A DNA stretch of 64,000 nt from Inquilinus sp. Marseille-Q2685 (GTDB lineage: Bacteria > Pseudomonadota > Alphaproteobacteria > DSM-16000 > Inquilinaceae), in contig NZ_CAKAKL010000002.1 of the NCBI RefSeq assembly GCF_916619195.1, positions 372,001 through 436,000 on the forward strand, read 5' to 3'. This document shows positions 1 through 11,590 of this stretch, piece by piece. Every line of letters starts with the position of its first letter. Position 1 is the stretch's first letter. The notes beneath the pieces were generated by a model that was not told where the DNA came from, made no database searches, and saw nothing but the letters and a program-made list of their open reading frames with translations. Position numbers and translations under genes: made by a program.

Positions 1-1078
<1,078 letters not shown>

Positions 1079-1569
1079 TTCTTATCCGGCGGCGCGGCGG
1101 GACGGGCCGAGTAATGGACCCTTCGGCGGGAGGGACCGTCAAGCCCATTGCGGCCCGGCCCGTCCGACTGTGGCTTCGATGCAACGCCGCGCCATCTTCG
1201 CGCGGCCCCTTGAAAAGCCGCTTGCGCAGCGCAGCGGCGATCCCGTACTCCTTGGGGCCACTCCAATTCCAGGGAGGATCGTGCAATGACCTTCGCTTAT
1301 AACCTCCGCGGCATGGCCGCCTGAGCGTCTGCACGATCAGTTCTCGTCGACTCACGACCTGACATTTTCCCTGCGCTGACCTGATCGCTGCCGACCCGCC
1401 GGACGCCCCTCACGGGCCGCTCCGACGACTCTGCATCCGATCGTCCCTTCAACCGTCCACCCCATTCCGCCCGGCATCCCGCCGTGCGGATTCGCCCCGT
1501 CCGACCCCCATCGGCTTGCCCCTTGGCGGCAGGACGGTCTTCCCACCTCCAGACCTGTTGGAGATCATC
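1079..1569. other. Gene-poor region between malic enzyme and DUF1127-like gene
   Basis: About 490 bases with no long gene of normal codon bias. The only coding candidate is a 12-codon ORF at 1286-1324. The stretch 1325-1569 is pyrimidine-rich on the + strand and could be the long 5' leader of the gene at 1570. I see no convincing promoter, terminator, tRNA or repeat. Confidence 0.4.
1286..1324 (+). CDS. Possible 12-residue leader peptide
   Basis: ATG at 1286 encodes MTFAYNLRGMAA and a TGA stop. A very good ribosome-binding site (AGGGAGGA, 1271-1278) lies 7 bases upstream, unusual for random sequence. The ORF is 245 bases ahead of a small DUF1127-like gene in the same direction, so it could be a leader peptide for that transcript or an independent microprotein. 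I recognise no family. Length alone cannot prove coding, so this is a tentative call based on the ribosome-binding site. Confidence 0.3.
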   Translation: MTFAYNLRGMAA

Positions 1570-1731
1570 ATGCACATCTCGACCGAGAAGCGTGCCTTCC
1601 GTCCGTCCCTGTCGCTCGTCGTCGTCGCCTTTGCGGAGCTGGGCCGCGTCCTCGTGACGCCGCGCCGAAAACCCCGCGATGCCGACTCGCTGAGCGAGCA
1701 TCTGAAACGCGACGTCGGGTTACGATCTTGA
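1570..1731 (+). CDS. Small DUF1127-like protein (53 aa)
   Basis: Starts MHISTEKRAFRPSLSLVVVA and ends with LSEHLKRDVGLRS. The C-terminal pattern (small acidic or polar helix, then L-x-R-D-[IV]-G-L) is the signature of the DUF1127 family of short basic alphaproteobacterial proteins, some of which act in RNA turnover and in phosphate or carbon metabolism. Start choice: TTGGAGAT at 1557-1564 is a good ribosome-binding site six bases before ATG 1570. A longer in-frame start at 1516 has none. It stands alone, perhaps sharing a transcript with the 12-codon ORF upstream. Assignment rests on the C-terminal motif only. Confidence 0.55.
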   Translation: MHISTEKRAFRPSLSLVVVAFAELGRVLVTPRRKPRDADSLSEHLKRDVGLRS

Positions 1732-1876
1732 TACGGCAGCGGGGCGGGGCCTCCGGGCGCCGCTCCGCCGCTTCCCATCCATAGATCGACCGCCGTCCCC
1801 GGCCTCGGGCCGGGCGCGCGACTGCATGGCCGCCGCCCAGGGCCGCGAGGCATCCGACGTGGATAGGACTATAATC

Positions 1877-2377
1877 ATGTACGCATATCGTGCGCCGCCC
1901 CAGCCGGCCGCGCCGGCGGTGCGGCTCGTCCCCCTGGTCACGGCGCAGGACCGGGCCGTGTTCGGCTCGCTCCGGGTCGCGCCGGACCAGGCGGACTTCG
2001 TCGCCAGCAATGCGGACTCCATCGCCGAGGCCGACGCCTCGCCCTGGTGCGCGGCGCTCGGCGTCTGCGACGCCGCGCATGGCGGGCCGGTCGGCTTCGT
2101 CATGCATGCGCTGGACCCCGACGACGGCCATCGCTGGATCTACCGGCTGATGATCGACGCCCGCTACCAGGGCCGCGGCTTCGGCCGTTCCGCCCTGCGG
2201 GCGACGCTCGCCATCACGGACCGGCTGCCCCGCGGCGAGCGGGTGCGGCTTGGCGTGGTGCCGGCCAACGCCGCCGCCCGCCGGCTCTACGCCTCCGAAG
2301 GCTTCGTCGAGACCGGCGAGACTTTGGGCGACGAGCTGGTGCTGCAGCGGGTCCTGCACCGAGTCGAGGCCGCCTGA
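1877..2377 (+). CDS. GNAT-family N-acetyltransferase
   Basis: A 166-residue cytoplasmic acyl-CoA N-acetyltransferase of unknown substrate. The GNAT core is clear: beta-strand YRLMIDARYQGRGFGRSAL contains the acetyl-CoA pyrophosphate-binding motif Q-G-R-G-F-G, followed by RLGVVPANAAARRLYASEGF, the usual motif B region ending in the L-Y-x-x-x-G-F signature. The layout resembles diamine or spermidine acetyltransferases, but this does not fix the substrate. I chose ATG 1877, preceded by AGGA (1865-1868), over an upstream ATG at 1826 without ribosome-binding site. A TATAAT hexamer at 1870-1875 overlaps the start region but has no matching -35. The gene ends just before a palindromic repeat. Confidence 0.85.
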   Translation: MYAYRAPPQPAAPAVRLVPLVTAQDRAVFGSLRVAPDQADFVASNADSIAEADASPWCAALGVCDAAHGGPVGFVMHALDPDDGHRWIYRLMIDARYQGRGFGRSALRATLAITDRLPRGERVRLGVVPANAAARRLYASEGFVETGETLGDELVLQRVLHRVEAA

Positions 2378-2428
2378 CCGGCGGCCTCGACCTTCCTTCC
2401 TCATGAGCCTGTTTCGCCTTCCAATCAT

Positions 2429-2566
2429 CGTCGTTGCGAGCGCAGCGAAGCAATCCAGGGCCGTTTGGCGTGGCCCCTGGATTGCTTCGTCGGCTCCGCC
2501 TCCTCGCAATGACGGTTTGGGGAGCGAGCCAATCCCTCGCCATTGCGTCATTGCGTTCGCAATGAC
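2429..2566. repeat. Two-hairpin intergenic repeat plus extra GTCATTGCG palindrome
   Basis: The core unit (2429-2514) consists of CGTCGTTGCGAG (2429-2440), CGAAGCAATCCAGGG (2446-2460), a spacer, the exact complement CCCTGGATTGCTTCG (2475-2489) and CTCGCAATGACG (2503-2514, 11 of 12 complementary to the left end). A second perfect palindrome, GTCATTGCG-TT-CGCAATGAC, follows at 2547-2566. It follows the same grammar (GTCAT...ATCCAG / CTGGAT...ATGAC) as units at 20818, 31298, 45975 and 56426. It ends 14 bases before the start of the GIY-YIG gene. Confidence 0.85.
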
Positions 2567-2579
2567 AGGCTTCGGTCTG

Positions 2580-2813
2580 ATGCAGCCCTTCGTCTACATC
2601 ATGGCGAACAAGCGTAACGGGACCCTCTATATCGGCGTGACGTCCAATCTCCCGCGCCGGGCGCACGAGCATCGGACGGGAGCCATCAAGGGCTTCTCCT
2701 CCCGGTATGGCTGCAGGCTTCTGGTCTGGTGCGAGCCGCACGAATCGATGCTCGACGCCATTGCGCGCGAGAAGCAGATCAAGGGCGGGTCGCGATCAGC
2801 CAAACTGGCCTGA
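2580..2813 (+). CDS. GIY-YIG single-domain endonuclease-like protein, C-terminus frameshifted
   Basis: A 77-residue protein beginning MQPFVYIMANKRNGTLYIG. It has the GIY-YIG pattern (VYI...LYIG), the conserved Arg in SNLPRRAHEH, and the catalytic Glu region IAREKQIKG of UPF0213/YhbQ-type nucleases. The normal family tail (KxALIEAxNPxWRDLY) is present directly downstream but in another frame: [17 protein letters not shown] can be read at 2810-2860 with a stop at 2861-2863. Loss of one C in GGCC-TGA near 2809-2811 would explain the early TGA, so the gene is either recently truncated or carries a sequencing error. An alternative ATG at 2562 lies inside the repeat palindrome. Confidence 0.7.
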   Translation: MQPFVYIMANKRNGTLYIGVTSNLPRRAHEHRTGAIKGFSSRYGCRLLVWCEPHESMLDAIAREKQIKGGSRSAKLA

Positions 2814-2945
2814 TCGAAGCCATGAATCCGACCTGGCGGGATCTCTACGACGATCTGGTCTGAATCCAGGCATCGGCGCAACCGCGTTCCGACATCGCCG
2901 CGTGCGTGCTACGGTCCGCCCTTCGCCGATCCGATCCCGCAGACC

Positions 2946-5633
2946 GTGTCGACAGCCTTGCCCGACAGCAGCACCCCCGCGACGACCGACAGCCCCGTCA
3001 CGCCGATGATGGCGCAGTATCTGGAGGCCAAGGCGGCCCATCCGGACTGCCTGCTGTTCTTCCGCATGGGCGATTTCTACGAGATGTTCTTCGACGACGC
3101 GGTCAAGGCCGCGGCGGCGCTCGACATCGCCCTGACCAAGCGCGGCCAGCACCAGGGTGAGGACATCCCGATGGCCGGGGTGCCGGCCCACAGCCACGAG
3201 GCCTATCTGGCCCGGCTGATCCGCCAGGGCTTCCGCGTCGCGCTGTGCGACCAGACCGAGAGCCCGGAGGACGCGAAGAAGCGCTCCGGCAAGACCCTGG
3301 TGCGGCGCGAGGTGGTGCGCATCGTCACCCCCGGCACCGTCACCGAGGACGGGCTGCTCGAGCCGCGCGCGGCGAATCACCTGGTGGCGCTGGCCGATGT
3401 CGCCGGCACCCTCGCCATCGCCGCCGTCGACATCTCCTCGGGCGACCTCGTCACCGAGCCGACGTCGCCCGACCGGCTGGCCGCGGCCCTGGCCCGCTTC
3501 GACCCCAGCGAGATCCTGCTGCCCGAGCGGGTGCTGCAGAACCCGGGGCTGTTCGAGCTCCTGGGCGAATGGAAGATGCGGCTGACGCCGCAGCCCTCCG
3601 CCCGCTTCGACAGCGAGAACGGCCGCCGGCGCCTGCAGGACCTGTTCCGGGTCGGCACGCTCGACTCCTTCGGCAGCTTCGAGCGGGCCGAGGTCGCGGC
3701 CGCCGGCGCCCTGGTCGACTACATCCAGCTGACTCAGAAGGCGCTGCCGCGGCTGTCGCCGCCGCGCCGTCTGCCGCGCGGCGCGGTGATGGAGATCGAC
3801 GTTGCCACTCGCCGCAACCTGGAGCTGACCCGGACGCTCTCGGGCGACCGCCGCGGCAGCCTGCTGGCCGCGATCGACCGCACCGTCACCGGCCCGGGCG
3901 CCCGGCTGCTGGCCGCCCATCTCGCGGCGCCGCTGACCGATCCCGACGCCATCGCCGAGCGGCTCGACGCCGTCCAGGCGCTGGTCGAGGACGGCCGGCT
4001 GCGCGACGACCTGCGCACGCTCCTGCGCGCCTGCCCGGATGCGGAGCGGGCGCTGACCCGGCTCGGCCTTGGCCGCGGCGGCCCGCGCGACCTGGCGGCG
4101 ATCCGCGACGCGCTGCGCCAGGGCGGGCGCCTGCGCGAACGGCTCGGCGCGCCGCGCTTCCTCGACCTGCCGCCGCTCCTGTCCCGTGCCGCTTCCGAGC
4201 TGGGCGAGCACGACGCGCTGGTCGACCGGCTGACCCGGGCGCTCGCCGAGGACCTGCCGCTGCTGATCCGCGACGGCGGCTTCATCGCACCGGGCTACCT
4301 GCCGGAGTTGGACGAGGTCCGCACCCTGCGCGACGAATCCCGCCGGCTGATCGCGGCGCTGCAGCAGCGCTACGCCGACGAGACGAAGATCCCGACCCTG
4401 CGGATCCGCCACAACAACGTCATCGGCTATCACATCGAGGTCTCGGCCAACCAGGCGGACAAGCTGCTGCAGCCGCCGCATGCCGGCACCTTCATCCATC
4501 GCCAGACCATGGCCTCGGCGATGCGCTTCACCACGGTCGAGCTCAGCACGCTGGAGCGCTCGATCGCCGAGGCGGCGGACAAGGCGCTGGCGATCGAGCT
4601 GCGGCTGTTCGCCGACCTGGTGGCCGAGGTGACCGGCCGGGCCGAGGCGATCTCCGGCGCCGTTCGCGCCTTGGCCGGCTTCGACGTCGCCGCCAGCCAG
4701 GCCGAGCTGGCGGTCGAGCGCCGCTACTGCCGGCCGAAGGTCACCGGCGGCACCGGCTTCCGGATCAAGGGCGGCCGCCATCCGGTGGTCGAGATCGCCC
4801 TGGCCGAGGCCCAGGCCGGCCCCTTCGTCGGCAATGACTGCGACCTGTCCGAGGATCGCCGGCTGTGGCTGCTGACCGGCCCGAACATGGCCGGTAAGTC
4901 GACCTTCCTGCGCCAGAACGCGCTGATCGCGGTGCTGGCCCAGATGGGCGGCTTCGTGCCGGCGGAGGAGGCGGAGATCGGCGTGGTCGACCGGCTGTTC
5001 AGCCGCGTCGGCGCCGCCGACGACCTGGCCCGCGGCCATTCCACCTTCATGGTCGAGATGGTGGAGACGGCGGCGATCCTGAACCAGGCGGGCCCGCGGG
5101 CGCTGGTGATCCTCGACGAGATCGGCCGTGGCACCGCCACCTTCGACGGCCTGTCGATCGCCTGGGCCTGCGTCGAGCACCTGCACGAGACCACGCGCTG
5201 CCGCGCCCTGTTCGCCACCCACTATCACGAGCTGACGGCGCTGCAGGCGCGGCTGAAGCACCTGGCCTGCCACACCATGCGGGTCAAGGAATGGCAGGGC
5301 GACATCGTCTTCCTGCACGAGGTGGCGCCGGGCACCGCCGACCGCTCCTACGGCATCCATGTCGCCCGGCTGGCCGGGCTGCCCGCCGCCGTGGTCGGCC
5401 GGGCGCAGGAGGTGCTGGAGGCGCTGGAGCAGGGCAAGGAAGGCCGCAGCGTCGCCCGGCTGGTCGACGATCTGCCGCTGTTCTCGGCCGCCGCCGTGGC
5501 GGCCGCGCGCCCGGCCGCGGCTCCGGCCGGCCCGTCCGAGCTCGAGACCGCCCTGGCGGAGCTCGACCCCGATGCGATGACCCCGCGCGAAGCGCTCGAA
5601 CGGTTGTATGCTCTGAAGGCGTTGCTCATTTAA
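2946..5633 (+). CDS. mutS: DNA mismatch repair protein MutS
   Basis: Recognises mispaired and small looped DNA and recruits MutL; acts on nascent chromosome strands. The protein has 895 residues, normal for the family. The mismatch-reading Phe-x-Glu is at 44-46 within [12 protein letters not shown]. Connector, lever and clamp domains follow. The ATPase has Walker [10 protein letters not shown] at 645-653, then the signature region [10 protein letters not shown], the Walker [17 protein letters not shown] and the conserved ATHYHELT. The start is GTG 2946 (MSTALPDSS); ATG 3006 is an alternative 20 residues later, and neither has a strong ribosome-binding site. glnD follows after only 8 bases, so the two are probably cotranscribed. 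Confidence 0.97.
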   Translation: MSTALPDSSTPATTDSPVTPMMAQYLEAKAAHPDCLLFFRMGDFYEMFFDDAVKAAAALDIALTKRGQHQGEDIPMAGVPAHSHEAYLARLIRQGFRVALCDQTESPEDAKKRSGKTLVRREVVRIVTPGTVTEDGLLEPRAANHLVALADVAGTLAIAAVDISSGDLVTEPTSPDRLAAALARFDPSEILLPERVLQNPGLFELLGEWKMRLTPQPSARFDSENGRRRLQDLFRVGTLDSFGSFERAEVAAAGALVDYIQLTQKALPRLSPPRRLPRGAVMEIDVATRRNLELTRTLSGDRRGSLLAAIDRTVTGPGARLLAAHLAAPLTDPDAIAERLDAVQALVEDGRLRDDLRTLLRACPDAERALTRLGLGRGGPRDLAAIRDALRQGGRLRERLGAPRFLDLPPLLSRAASELGEHDALVDRLTRALAEDLPLLIRDGGFIAPGYLPELDEVRTLRDESRRLIAALQQRYADETKIPTLRIRHNNVIGYHIEVSANQADKLLQPPHAGTFIHRQTMASAMRFTTVELSTLERSIAEAADKALAIELRLFADLVAEVTGRAEAISGAVRALAGFDVAASQAELAVERRYCRPKVTGGTGFRIKGGRHPVVEIALAEAQAGPFVGNDCDLSEDRRLWLLTGPNMAGKSTFLRQNALIAVLAQMGGFVPAEEAEIGVVDRLFSRVGAADDLARGHSTFMVEMVETAAILNQAGPRALVILDEIGRGTATFDGLSIAWACVEHLHETTRCRALFATHYHELTALQARLKHLACHTMRVKEWQGDIVFLHEVAPGTADRSYGIHVARLAGLPAAVVGRAQEVLEALEQGKEGRSVARLVDDLPLFSAAAVAAARPAAAPAGPSELETALAELDPDAMTPREALERLYALKALLI

Positions 5634-5641
5634 GACAAATC

Positions 5642-8560
5642 ATGCCCGACGAGATCGCATCGCCTCCTGGCGCCCGCCCCGGCCTTCGGGGTCGCCTCCG
5701 CCGCTTCCTGCCCTATGGCGCGACGGCTGCGGTGCCGGCCGCCGCGGCCCCGGCGGCGGCGACCTGGCACGGCGAGCGGATCGAGGCGCCGCTCGACATC
5801 GTCGACCCGGCGGTGCTGGAGCGGCGGCTGAACGAGGCGATGGTCTCGGGCGACGCCCAGGCGCAGCGGCCCGAGATCCTGGCGGCACTGCGCGAGACGC
5901 TGGCCGCCGGCCGCGCCGTGATCCGGCGCCGCTTCGTCGAGGAAGCGGGGACGGCCGATGCCTGCGTCGCCGAATCCGCCTATCTGATGGACGTGCTGAT
6001 CGGGGCGCTGGCCTCGCTCACCGTGTCGCGGCTGTTCCCGGTCTCGAACCCGACGGTGGGCGAGCGCTTCGCCGTCGCCGCGGTCGGCGGCTATGGACGG
6101 GGCGAGCTGGCGCCCTTCTCCGACATCGACCTGCTGTTCCTCCTGCCCTACAAGCGCAACCCGCGGGTCGAGCAGGTGGTGGAGTATATGCTCTACCTGC
6201 TGTGGGACCTCGGGCTGAAGGTCGGGCACTCCGTGCGCTCGGTCGACGACAGCCTGCGCCTGGCCCGCACGGACACCACCATCTGCACCAGCCTGATGGA
6301 GACGCGGCTGCTGTGGGGCGAGCCGTCGCTCTACGACACGCTGCGCCGCCGCTTCGTCGAGGAGGTGGCGGCCGGCACCGGCGCCGCCTTCACCGAGGCC
6401 AAGCTGGCCGAGCGCGACGCCCGCCACCGCCGCATGGGCGACAGCCGTTACGTGCTGGAACCCAATGTGAAGGAGGGCAAGGGCGGCCTGCGCGACCTGC
6501 AGACCCTGTTCTGGATCGGCAAGTACCTGTACCAGGTCGACGGCGTCGACGGGCTGGTCGCCAAGGGCGTGCTGACGGGGGAGGAGGCGCGGCGCTTCCG
6601 CCGGTCGGAGAGCTTCCTCCTGGCGCTGCGCTGCCACCTGCACTACCTGACCGGCCGGGCCGAGGACCGCCTGACCTTCGACCTGCAGCCTGAGCTGGCG
6701 CGCGTCGCCGGCTACACCGACCATGCCGGCGCCAAGGGCGTCGAGCGGCTGATGAAGCACTACTTCCTGGTCGCCAAGGAGGTCGGCAACCTGACCCGGA
6801 TCTTCTGCGCGGCGCTGGAGGCGGAAAGCCAGCGCCGGCCGAAGCGCGGCCTGGCCTTCCTGGGGTTCGCGGCACCGCTGGTCGACGGGCTGCCGCTCGA
6901 CGGCGACCGCATCAGCCTGGCGGGGGAGAAGCCGCTGCGCGACCATCCGGTCGACATCATCCGACTGTTCCGGGTGGCGCAGGCGCGCGACCTCGACATC
7001 CATCCGGCGGCGCTGAAGCTGATCACCCGCAACATCGACCTGATCGCGGGGCTGCGCGACGACCCGGAGGCGAACCGCATCTTCCTCGAGATCCTGACCG
7101 CGGAGCAGGACCCCGAGATCCCGCTGCGGCGGATGAACGAGGCCGGCGTGCTGGGCCGCTTCATGCCGGATTTCGGCCGGGTCGTGGCCCAGATGCAGTA
7201 CGACATGTACCACACCTACACGGTCGACGAGCACACGCTGTTCGCGCTCGGCATCCTGCACCGGATCGAGGCCGGCGAAGCGGCCGACACGCTGCCGCTG
7301 GCCACCCAGGTGATGCGCAAGACCGGGTCGCGCCGGGCGCTCTATGTCGCGCTCCTGTGCCACGACATCGCCAAGGGCCGCGGCGGCGACCATTCGGTGC
7401 TCGGCGCCCGCGTGGTGCGCAAGCTCGGCCCCCGCTTCGGCCTGACGCCGGAGGAGACCGAGACGGCGCAGTGGCTGGTGCGCTGGCACCTTCTGCTCAG
7501 CGACACCGCCTTCAAGCGCGACATCGAGGACGACAAGACGGTGCAGGACTTCGTCGCCGCGGTCGAGAGCCCGGAGCGGCTGCGCCTGCTGCTGGTCCTG
7601 ACCGCGGCCGACATCAGCGCCGTCGGCCCCGGCCGCTGGACCGCCTGGAAGGCGACGCTGATGGCCGAGCTGTACCACCGGGCCGAGGAGCGGCTGTCCG
7701 GCGCCGACGAGGCGGTCGGGGTCGAGCACCGCGTCGACCAGGCCAAGGACCTGCTGCGCCAGGCGCTGGCGGACTGGCCGCCGGCCGCGGTCGAATCCTA
7801 TCTCGGCAAGGCCAGCCGCGCCTACTGGCTGGCCTTCGACGGCGCCACCCAGGCGCGACACGCCCGGCTGGTGCGCGGCGCCGAGGCGGAGGGCGAGAAG
7901 CTGGCGATCGACATCCGGGTCGACCAGGAGCGCACGGTGGCCGAGCTGACCATCCACACCGCCGACCATCCCGGCCTGTTCTCGCGCCTTGCCGGGGCCA
8001 TCGCCGTGTCCGGCGGCACCATCGTCGAGGCCAAGATCTTCACCTTCGCCGACGGCATGGCGCTCGACACCTTCCTGGTCCAGGACGCGGTCGAGGGCGG
8101 CGCCTTCGACGCGCCGGAGAAGCTGGCCCGGGTCCGCATCGCGATCGAGCGCAGCCTGTCCGGCGAGATGAAGATGTCGGCGGAGCTGGAGCGGCGGCAC
8201 CGCAGCTATCCGCGCCTCCATTCGGTGTCGATCGCGCCGCGCGTGCTGGTCGACAACGAGGCCAGCCGCACCCATACGGTGATCGAGCTGAACGGCCGCG
8301 ACCGGCCGGGCCTGCTGCACGCGGTCGGCCGGGCCCTGACCGGCCTCGGCCTGCAGATCTCCTCGGCCAAGATCTCGACCTTCGGCGCCCGGGCGGTCGA
8401 CGTGTTCTACGTCAAGGACGTGTTCGGGCTGAAGGTCGAGCACGACGCCAAGCTGGCGCAGATCCGCAAGACGCTCGGCGAGGTCCTGGCCGACCCGGTG
8501 GCCAAGCCCCTGCCGGCCGCCCCCAAGCGCCGCCGCCGCGCCCGCCGGACCGCGGCATGA
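5642..8560 (+). CDS. glnD: [Protein-PII] uridylyltransferase / uridylyl-removing enzyme GlnD
   Basis: Glutamine-sensing enzyme that uridylylates and de-uridylylates PII proteins and so controls nitrogen assimilation. The 972-residue protein has the nucleotidyltransferase motif GGYGRGELAPFSDIDLLF near residue 148, the HD phosphohydrolase motif LLCHDIAKGRGGDHS near 571, and two C-terminal ACT domains (about 764-840 and 878-955) that bind glutamine. The final residues are a basic tail (PKRRRRARRTAA). Start ATG 5642 gives MPDEIASPPGARPG; the frame is open further upstream only because it overlaps mutS. In many relatives murJ follows glnD; here a repeat and a nucleotide-sugar dehydrogenase follow instead. 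Confidence 0.97.
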   Translation: MPDEIASPPGARPGLRGRLRRFLPYGATAAVPAAAAPAAATWHGERIEAPLDIVDPAVLERRLNEAMVSGDAQAQRPEILAALRETLAAGRAVIRRRFVEEAGTADACVAESAYLMDVLIGALASLTVSRLFPVSNPTVGERFAVAAVGGYGRGELAPFSDIDLLFLLPYKRNPRVEQVVEYMLYLLWDLGLKVGHSVRSVDDSLRLARTDTTICTSLMETRLLWGEPSLYDTLRRRFVEEVAAGTGAAFTEAKLAERDARHRRMGDSRYVLEPNVKEGKGGLRDLQTLFWIGKYLYQVDGVDGLVAKGVLTGEEARRFRRSESFLLALRCHLHYLTGRAEDRLTFDLQPELARVAGYTDHAGAKGVERLMKHYFLVAKEVGNLTRIFCAALEAESQRRPKRGLAFLGFAAPLVDGLPLDGDRISLAGEKPLRDHPVDIIRLFRVAQARDLDIHPAALKLITRNIDLIAGLRDDPEANRIFLEILTAEQDPEIPLRRMNEAGVLGRFMPDFGRVVAQMQYDMYHTYTVDEHTLFALGILHRIEAGEAADTLPLATQVMRKTGSRRALYVALLCHDIAKGRGGDHSVLGARVVRKLGPRFGLTPEETETAQWLVRWHLLLSDTAFKRDIEDDKTVQDFVAAVESPERLRLLLVLTAADISAVGPGRWTAWKATLMAELYHRAEERLSGADEAVGVEHRVDQAKDLLRQALADWPPAAVESYLGKASRAYWLAFDGATQARHARLVRGAEAEGEKLAIDIRVDQERTVAELTIHTADHPGLFSRLAGAIAVSGGTIVEAKIFTFADGMALDTFLVQDAVEGGAFDAPEKLARVRIAIERSLSGEMKMSAELERRHRSYPRLHSVSIAPRVLVDNEASRTHTVIELNGRDRPGLLHAVGRALTGLGLQISSAKISTFGARAVDVFYVKDVFGLKVEHDAKLAQIRKTLGEVLADPVAKPLPAAPKRRRRARRTAA

Positions 8561-8630
8561 GCGAGCGATCTCTGCCGATAGGGCGGCGTCCGAACGGCCG
8601 TGCTGCCCTGCCGACCAGTTCCGCGCGTGG

Positions 8631-8758
8631 CCTCTCCCGCGTGGCGGGAGAGGTCGGACGTCCGCCAGGACGTCCGGGTGAGGGCTGGTCCAGGCCTCGA
8701 CAAAACCCCCTCACCCGGAGCCGCTTCGCGTCTCCGACTTCTCCCGCAAGCGGGAGAG
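8631..8758. repeat. CTCTCCCGC-type intergenic inverted repeat
   Basis: Fills the gap between glnD and the next gene. CCTCTCCCGC/GCGGGAGAGG (8631-8640, 8644-8653) and CTCCCGC/GCGGGAG (8741-8747, 8750-8756) form terminal hairpins. CCGGGTGAGGG (8674-8684) pairs with CCCTCACCCGG (8708-8718) inside. Sequences of this CCCTCTCCCGC type are common between proteobacterial genes. It could stabilise or terminate the mutS-glnD message. Confidence 0.75.
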
Positions 8759-8789
8759 GCAATGTGAGCGGCTCGGCGGAGGCCGGACG

Positions 8790-10073
<1,284 letters not shown>

Positions 10074-10088
10074 CCGGGTCCGCGGCGG

Positions 10089-11528
10089 TCAAAGCTCCTT
10101 CGGGATCAGCGCCTGGACGTCGGCGCCGTTGACCAGGAGCTTGCCCGACGGGTCGATCACGATCTCGTAGTCGCGCGCCGACCTTCCGTCCGGCGTCGTC
10201 GTCTGCCGGCCCAGCACCTGCAGCACGCTCAAGCCCGCCGCGGCCTGGCCGGCCTGCGGGTCGGCCTGCAGCGCCTTGACCAGCCCGTCGATGCCGGTCA
10301 GGCGCATGCGCAAGGTGCCGGTCTGGCCGAGGACGGCATCGGGATCGGTGGTGATGGCACCGCCGAAATCGAGGGCTGCGTCGGGTGCCGACAGGCGCAC
10401 GGTGTCGAACAGGAAGCGCATGCGCGCCTCTCGGAACAGCCTGTCTTCGTCCTCTTCGTCGATCTGCCGGTTCGCGAAGCTGTCGGCGAAGATCTCCCAG
10501 AGCGGGAAGTCCTCCATCGAGATCTGGACGGTCATGGTGGTCGGCGTCCAGGCGTCGTAGGCCCATTTCGGGTCGGTCGCGATGCCGTCGGCATCGAGGC
10601 GGAAGGTGGCGTCCGCCCCCTCGCGCGTGAAATTCCGATAGCCGAGGCCGATGGCCAGTGAGCCGAGGCTGATCGTCACGTCGTTGCGCACGGCCCGCAA
10701 CCCCTCGGCGGTCAGGGTGTTGGTGCCGGCATCGCCCAGGCCGCCGACGAGGCGGTCCTGCAGCGCGGCAACCTCCGGGCCGGCTTCGCGTCCACCGGTC
10801 TTCGCCAAGGCGACCGCGGCCTGGATCAGGCCGCGCGAATCAATCCCCGGCATGCCGGCGTCGAACAGGATGCGATCGACGGTCAGGGTGCCGGTTCCGC
10901 CGGGAAAGGGGATGGACAGGCCGGAGATCGAGAGCTTGGCGTCGGCATCCGAGCGGCCATCGGCAGCCGCCCGGGCCGTGCGGGTGAAGGCCAGCCGCTC
11001 GATCGTCGCGACGGGGGATGCCACGCCCCCGACCGTCGCCTGGTCGAGCGTGACGGTGATCTCCGTCTTTGCCGGGGCGGCGGGATCGACCGTTCCGGTG
11101 ACGCGCCGGGACTTGGCGGCAATGCGGCCGACATTGTACAGGCGGCAGGACACCAGCCGGTCGGAGTCCAGGGAGAAGCGGCCGTCCGCCAGCGGCGTCG
11201 CCCGCAGCGTCTCGGCATCGCAGGCCAGGACGAAGGGGGGGCGGCGGTCGTCGAGAGCCTCGCTCAGCAGCCAGCGGAACCCCGGCGCCTCGACCCGGTA
11301 GCCGTCGCCGTCGGCGGTCACCCGCCAGTCGCTGACCGAGAAGGGCACGGGGATCTTCGGGGTGACGGCAACGATCTCGTCCAGGCTCAGCTTGCCAACC
11401 GAAGGCTGCCAGGCCTCCAGCGCGGCCTGCAGCTTCGCCGCCCCCTCCGCCGTCGCCTGGGCGCGGGCCGGGCCGCCCGCAGCCGCAAGCACCCCGATAC
11501 CCAGGGCCAGACACAGACTCCACCGCAT
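10089..11528 (-). CDS. Exported protein of unknown function (479 aa)
   Basis: Starts MRWSLCLALGIGVLAAAGG followed by PARAQ, a classical signal peptide with AxA cleavage, so the mature protein is probably periplasmic. The start at 11528 is supported by GGGGGAG nine bases upstream; an in-frame ATG nine codons earlier has no such site. The mature part is rich in beta-strand-like repeats of the type KTEITVTLDQ and GGTGTLTVDRILFD, and ends DYEIVIDPSGKLLVNGADVQALIPKEL. The C-terminal pattern (G-x-L-x-V-N-G) reminds me of DUF2125-type alphaproteobacterial proteins, but I am not certain. It converges with the dehydrogenase gene 15 bases away. Confidence 0.8.
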   Translation of the reverse strand: MRWSLCLALGIGVLAAAGGPARAQATAEGAAKLQAALEAWQPSVGKLSLDEIVAVTPKIPVPFSVSDWRVTADGDGYRVEAPGFRWLLSEALDDRRPPFVLACDAETLRATPLADGRFSLDSDRLVSCRLYNVGRIAAKSRRVTGTVDPAAPAKTEITVTLDQATVGGVASPVATIERLAFTRTARAAADGRSDADAKLSISGLSIPFPGGTGTLTVDRILFDAGMPGIDSRGLIQAAVALAKTGGREAGPEVAALQDRLVGGLGDAGTNTLTAEGLRAVRNDVTISLGSLAIGLGYRNFTREGADATFRLDADGIATDPKWAYDAWTPTTMTVQISMEDFPLWEIFADSFANRQIDEEDEDRLFREARMRFLFDTVRLSAPDAALDFGGAITTDPDAVLGQTGTLRMRLTGIDGLVKALQADPQAGQAAAGLSVLQVLGRQTTTPDGRSARDYEIVIDPSGKLLVNGADVQALIPKEL

Positions 11529-11590
11529 CGTGTTCCACTCCCCCGTTTCCGCCACTATGACGGTGAAAGCGGAGGCGGGTGAAGCCGGAT

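Noticed and set aside
1870-1875. TATAAT directly before the GNAT start as a promoter
   Set aside because: No -35 at a suitable distance, and the transcript would start inside the coding region.
2796-5360. 854-codon open frame antisense to mutS
   Set aside because: Produced by high third-position GC; the translation is low-complexity and mutS on the + strand is unmistakable.
5630-8443. 937-codon open frame antisense to glnD
   Set aside because: Shadow of glnD; no family features.
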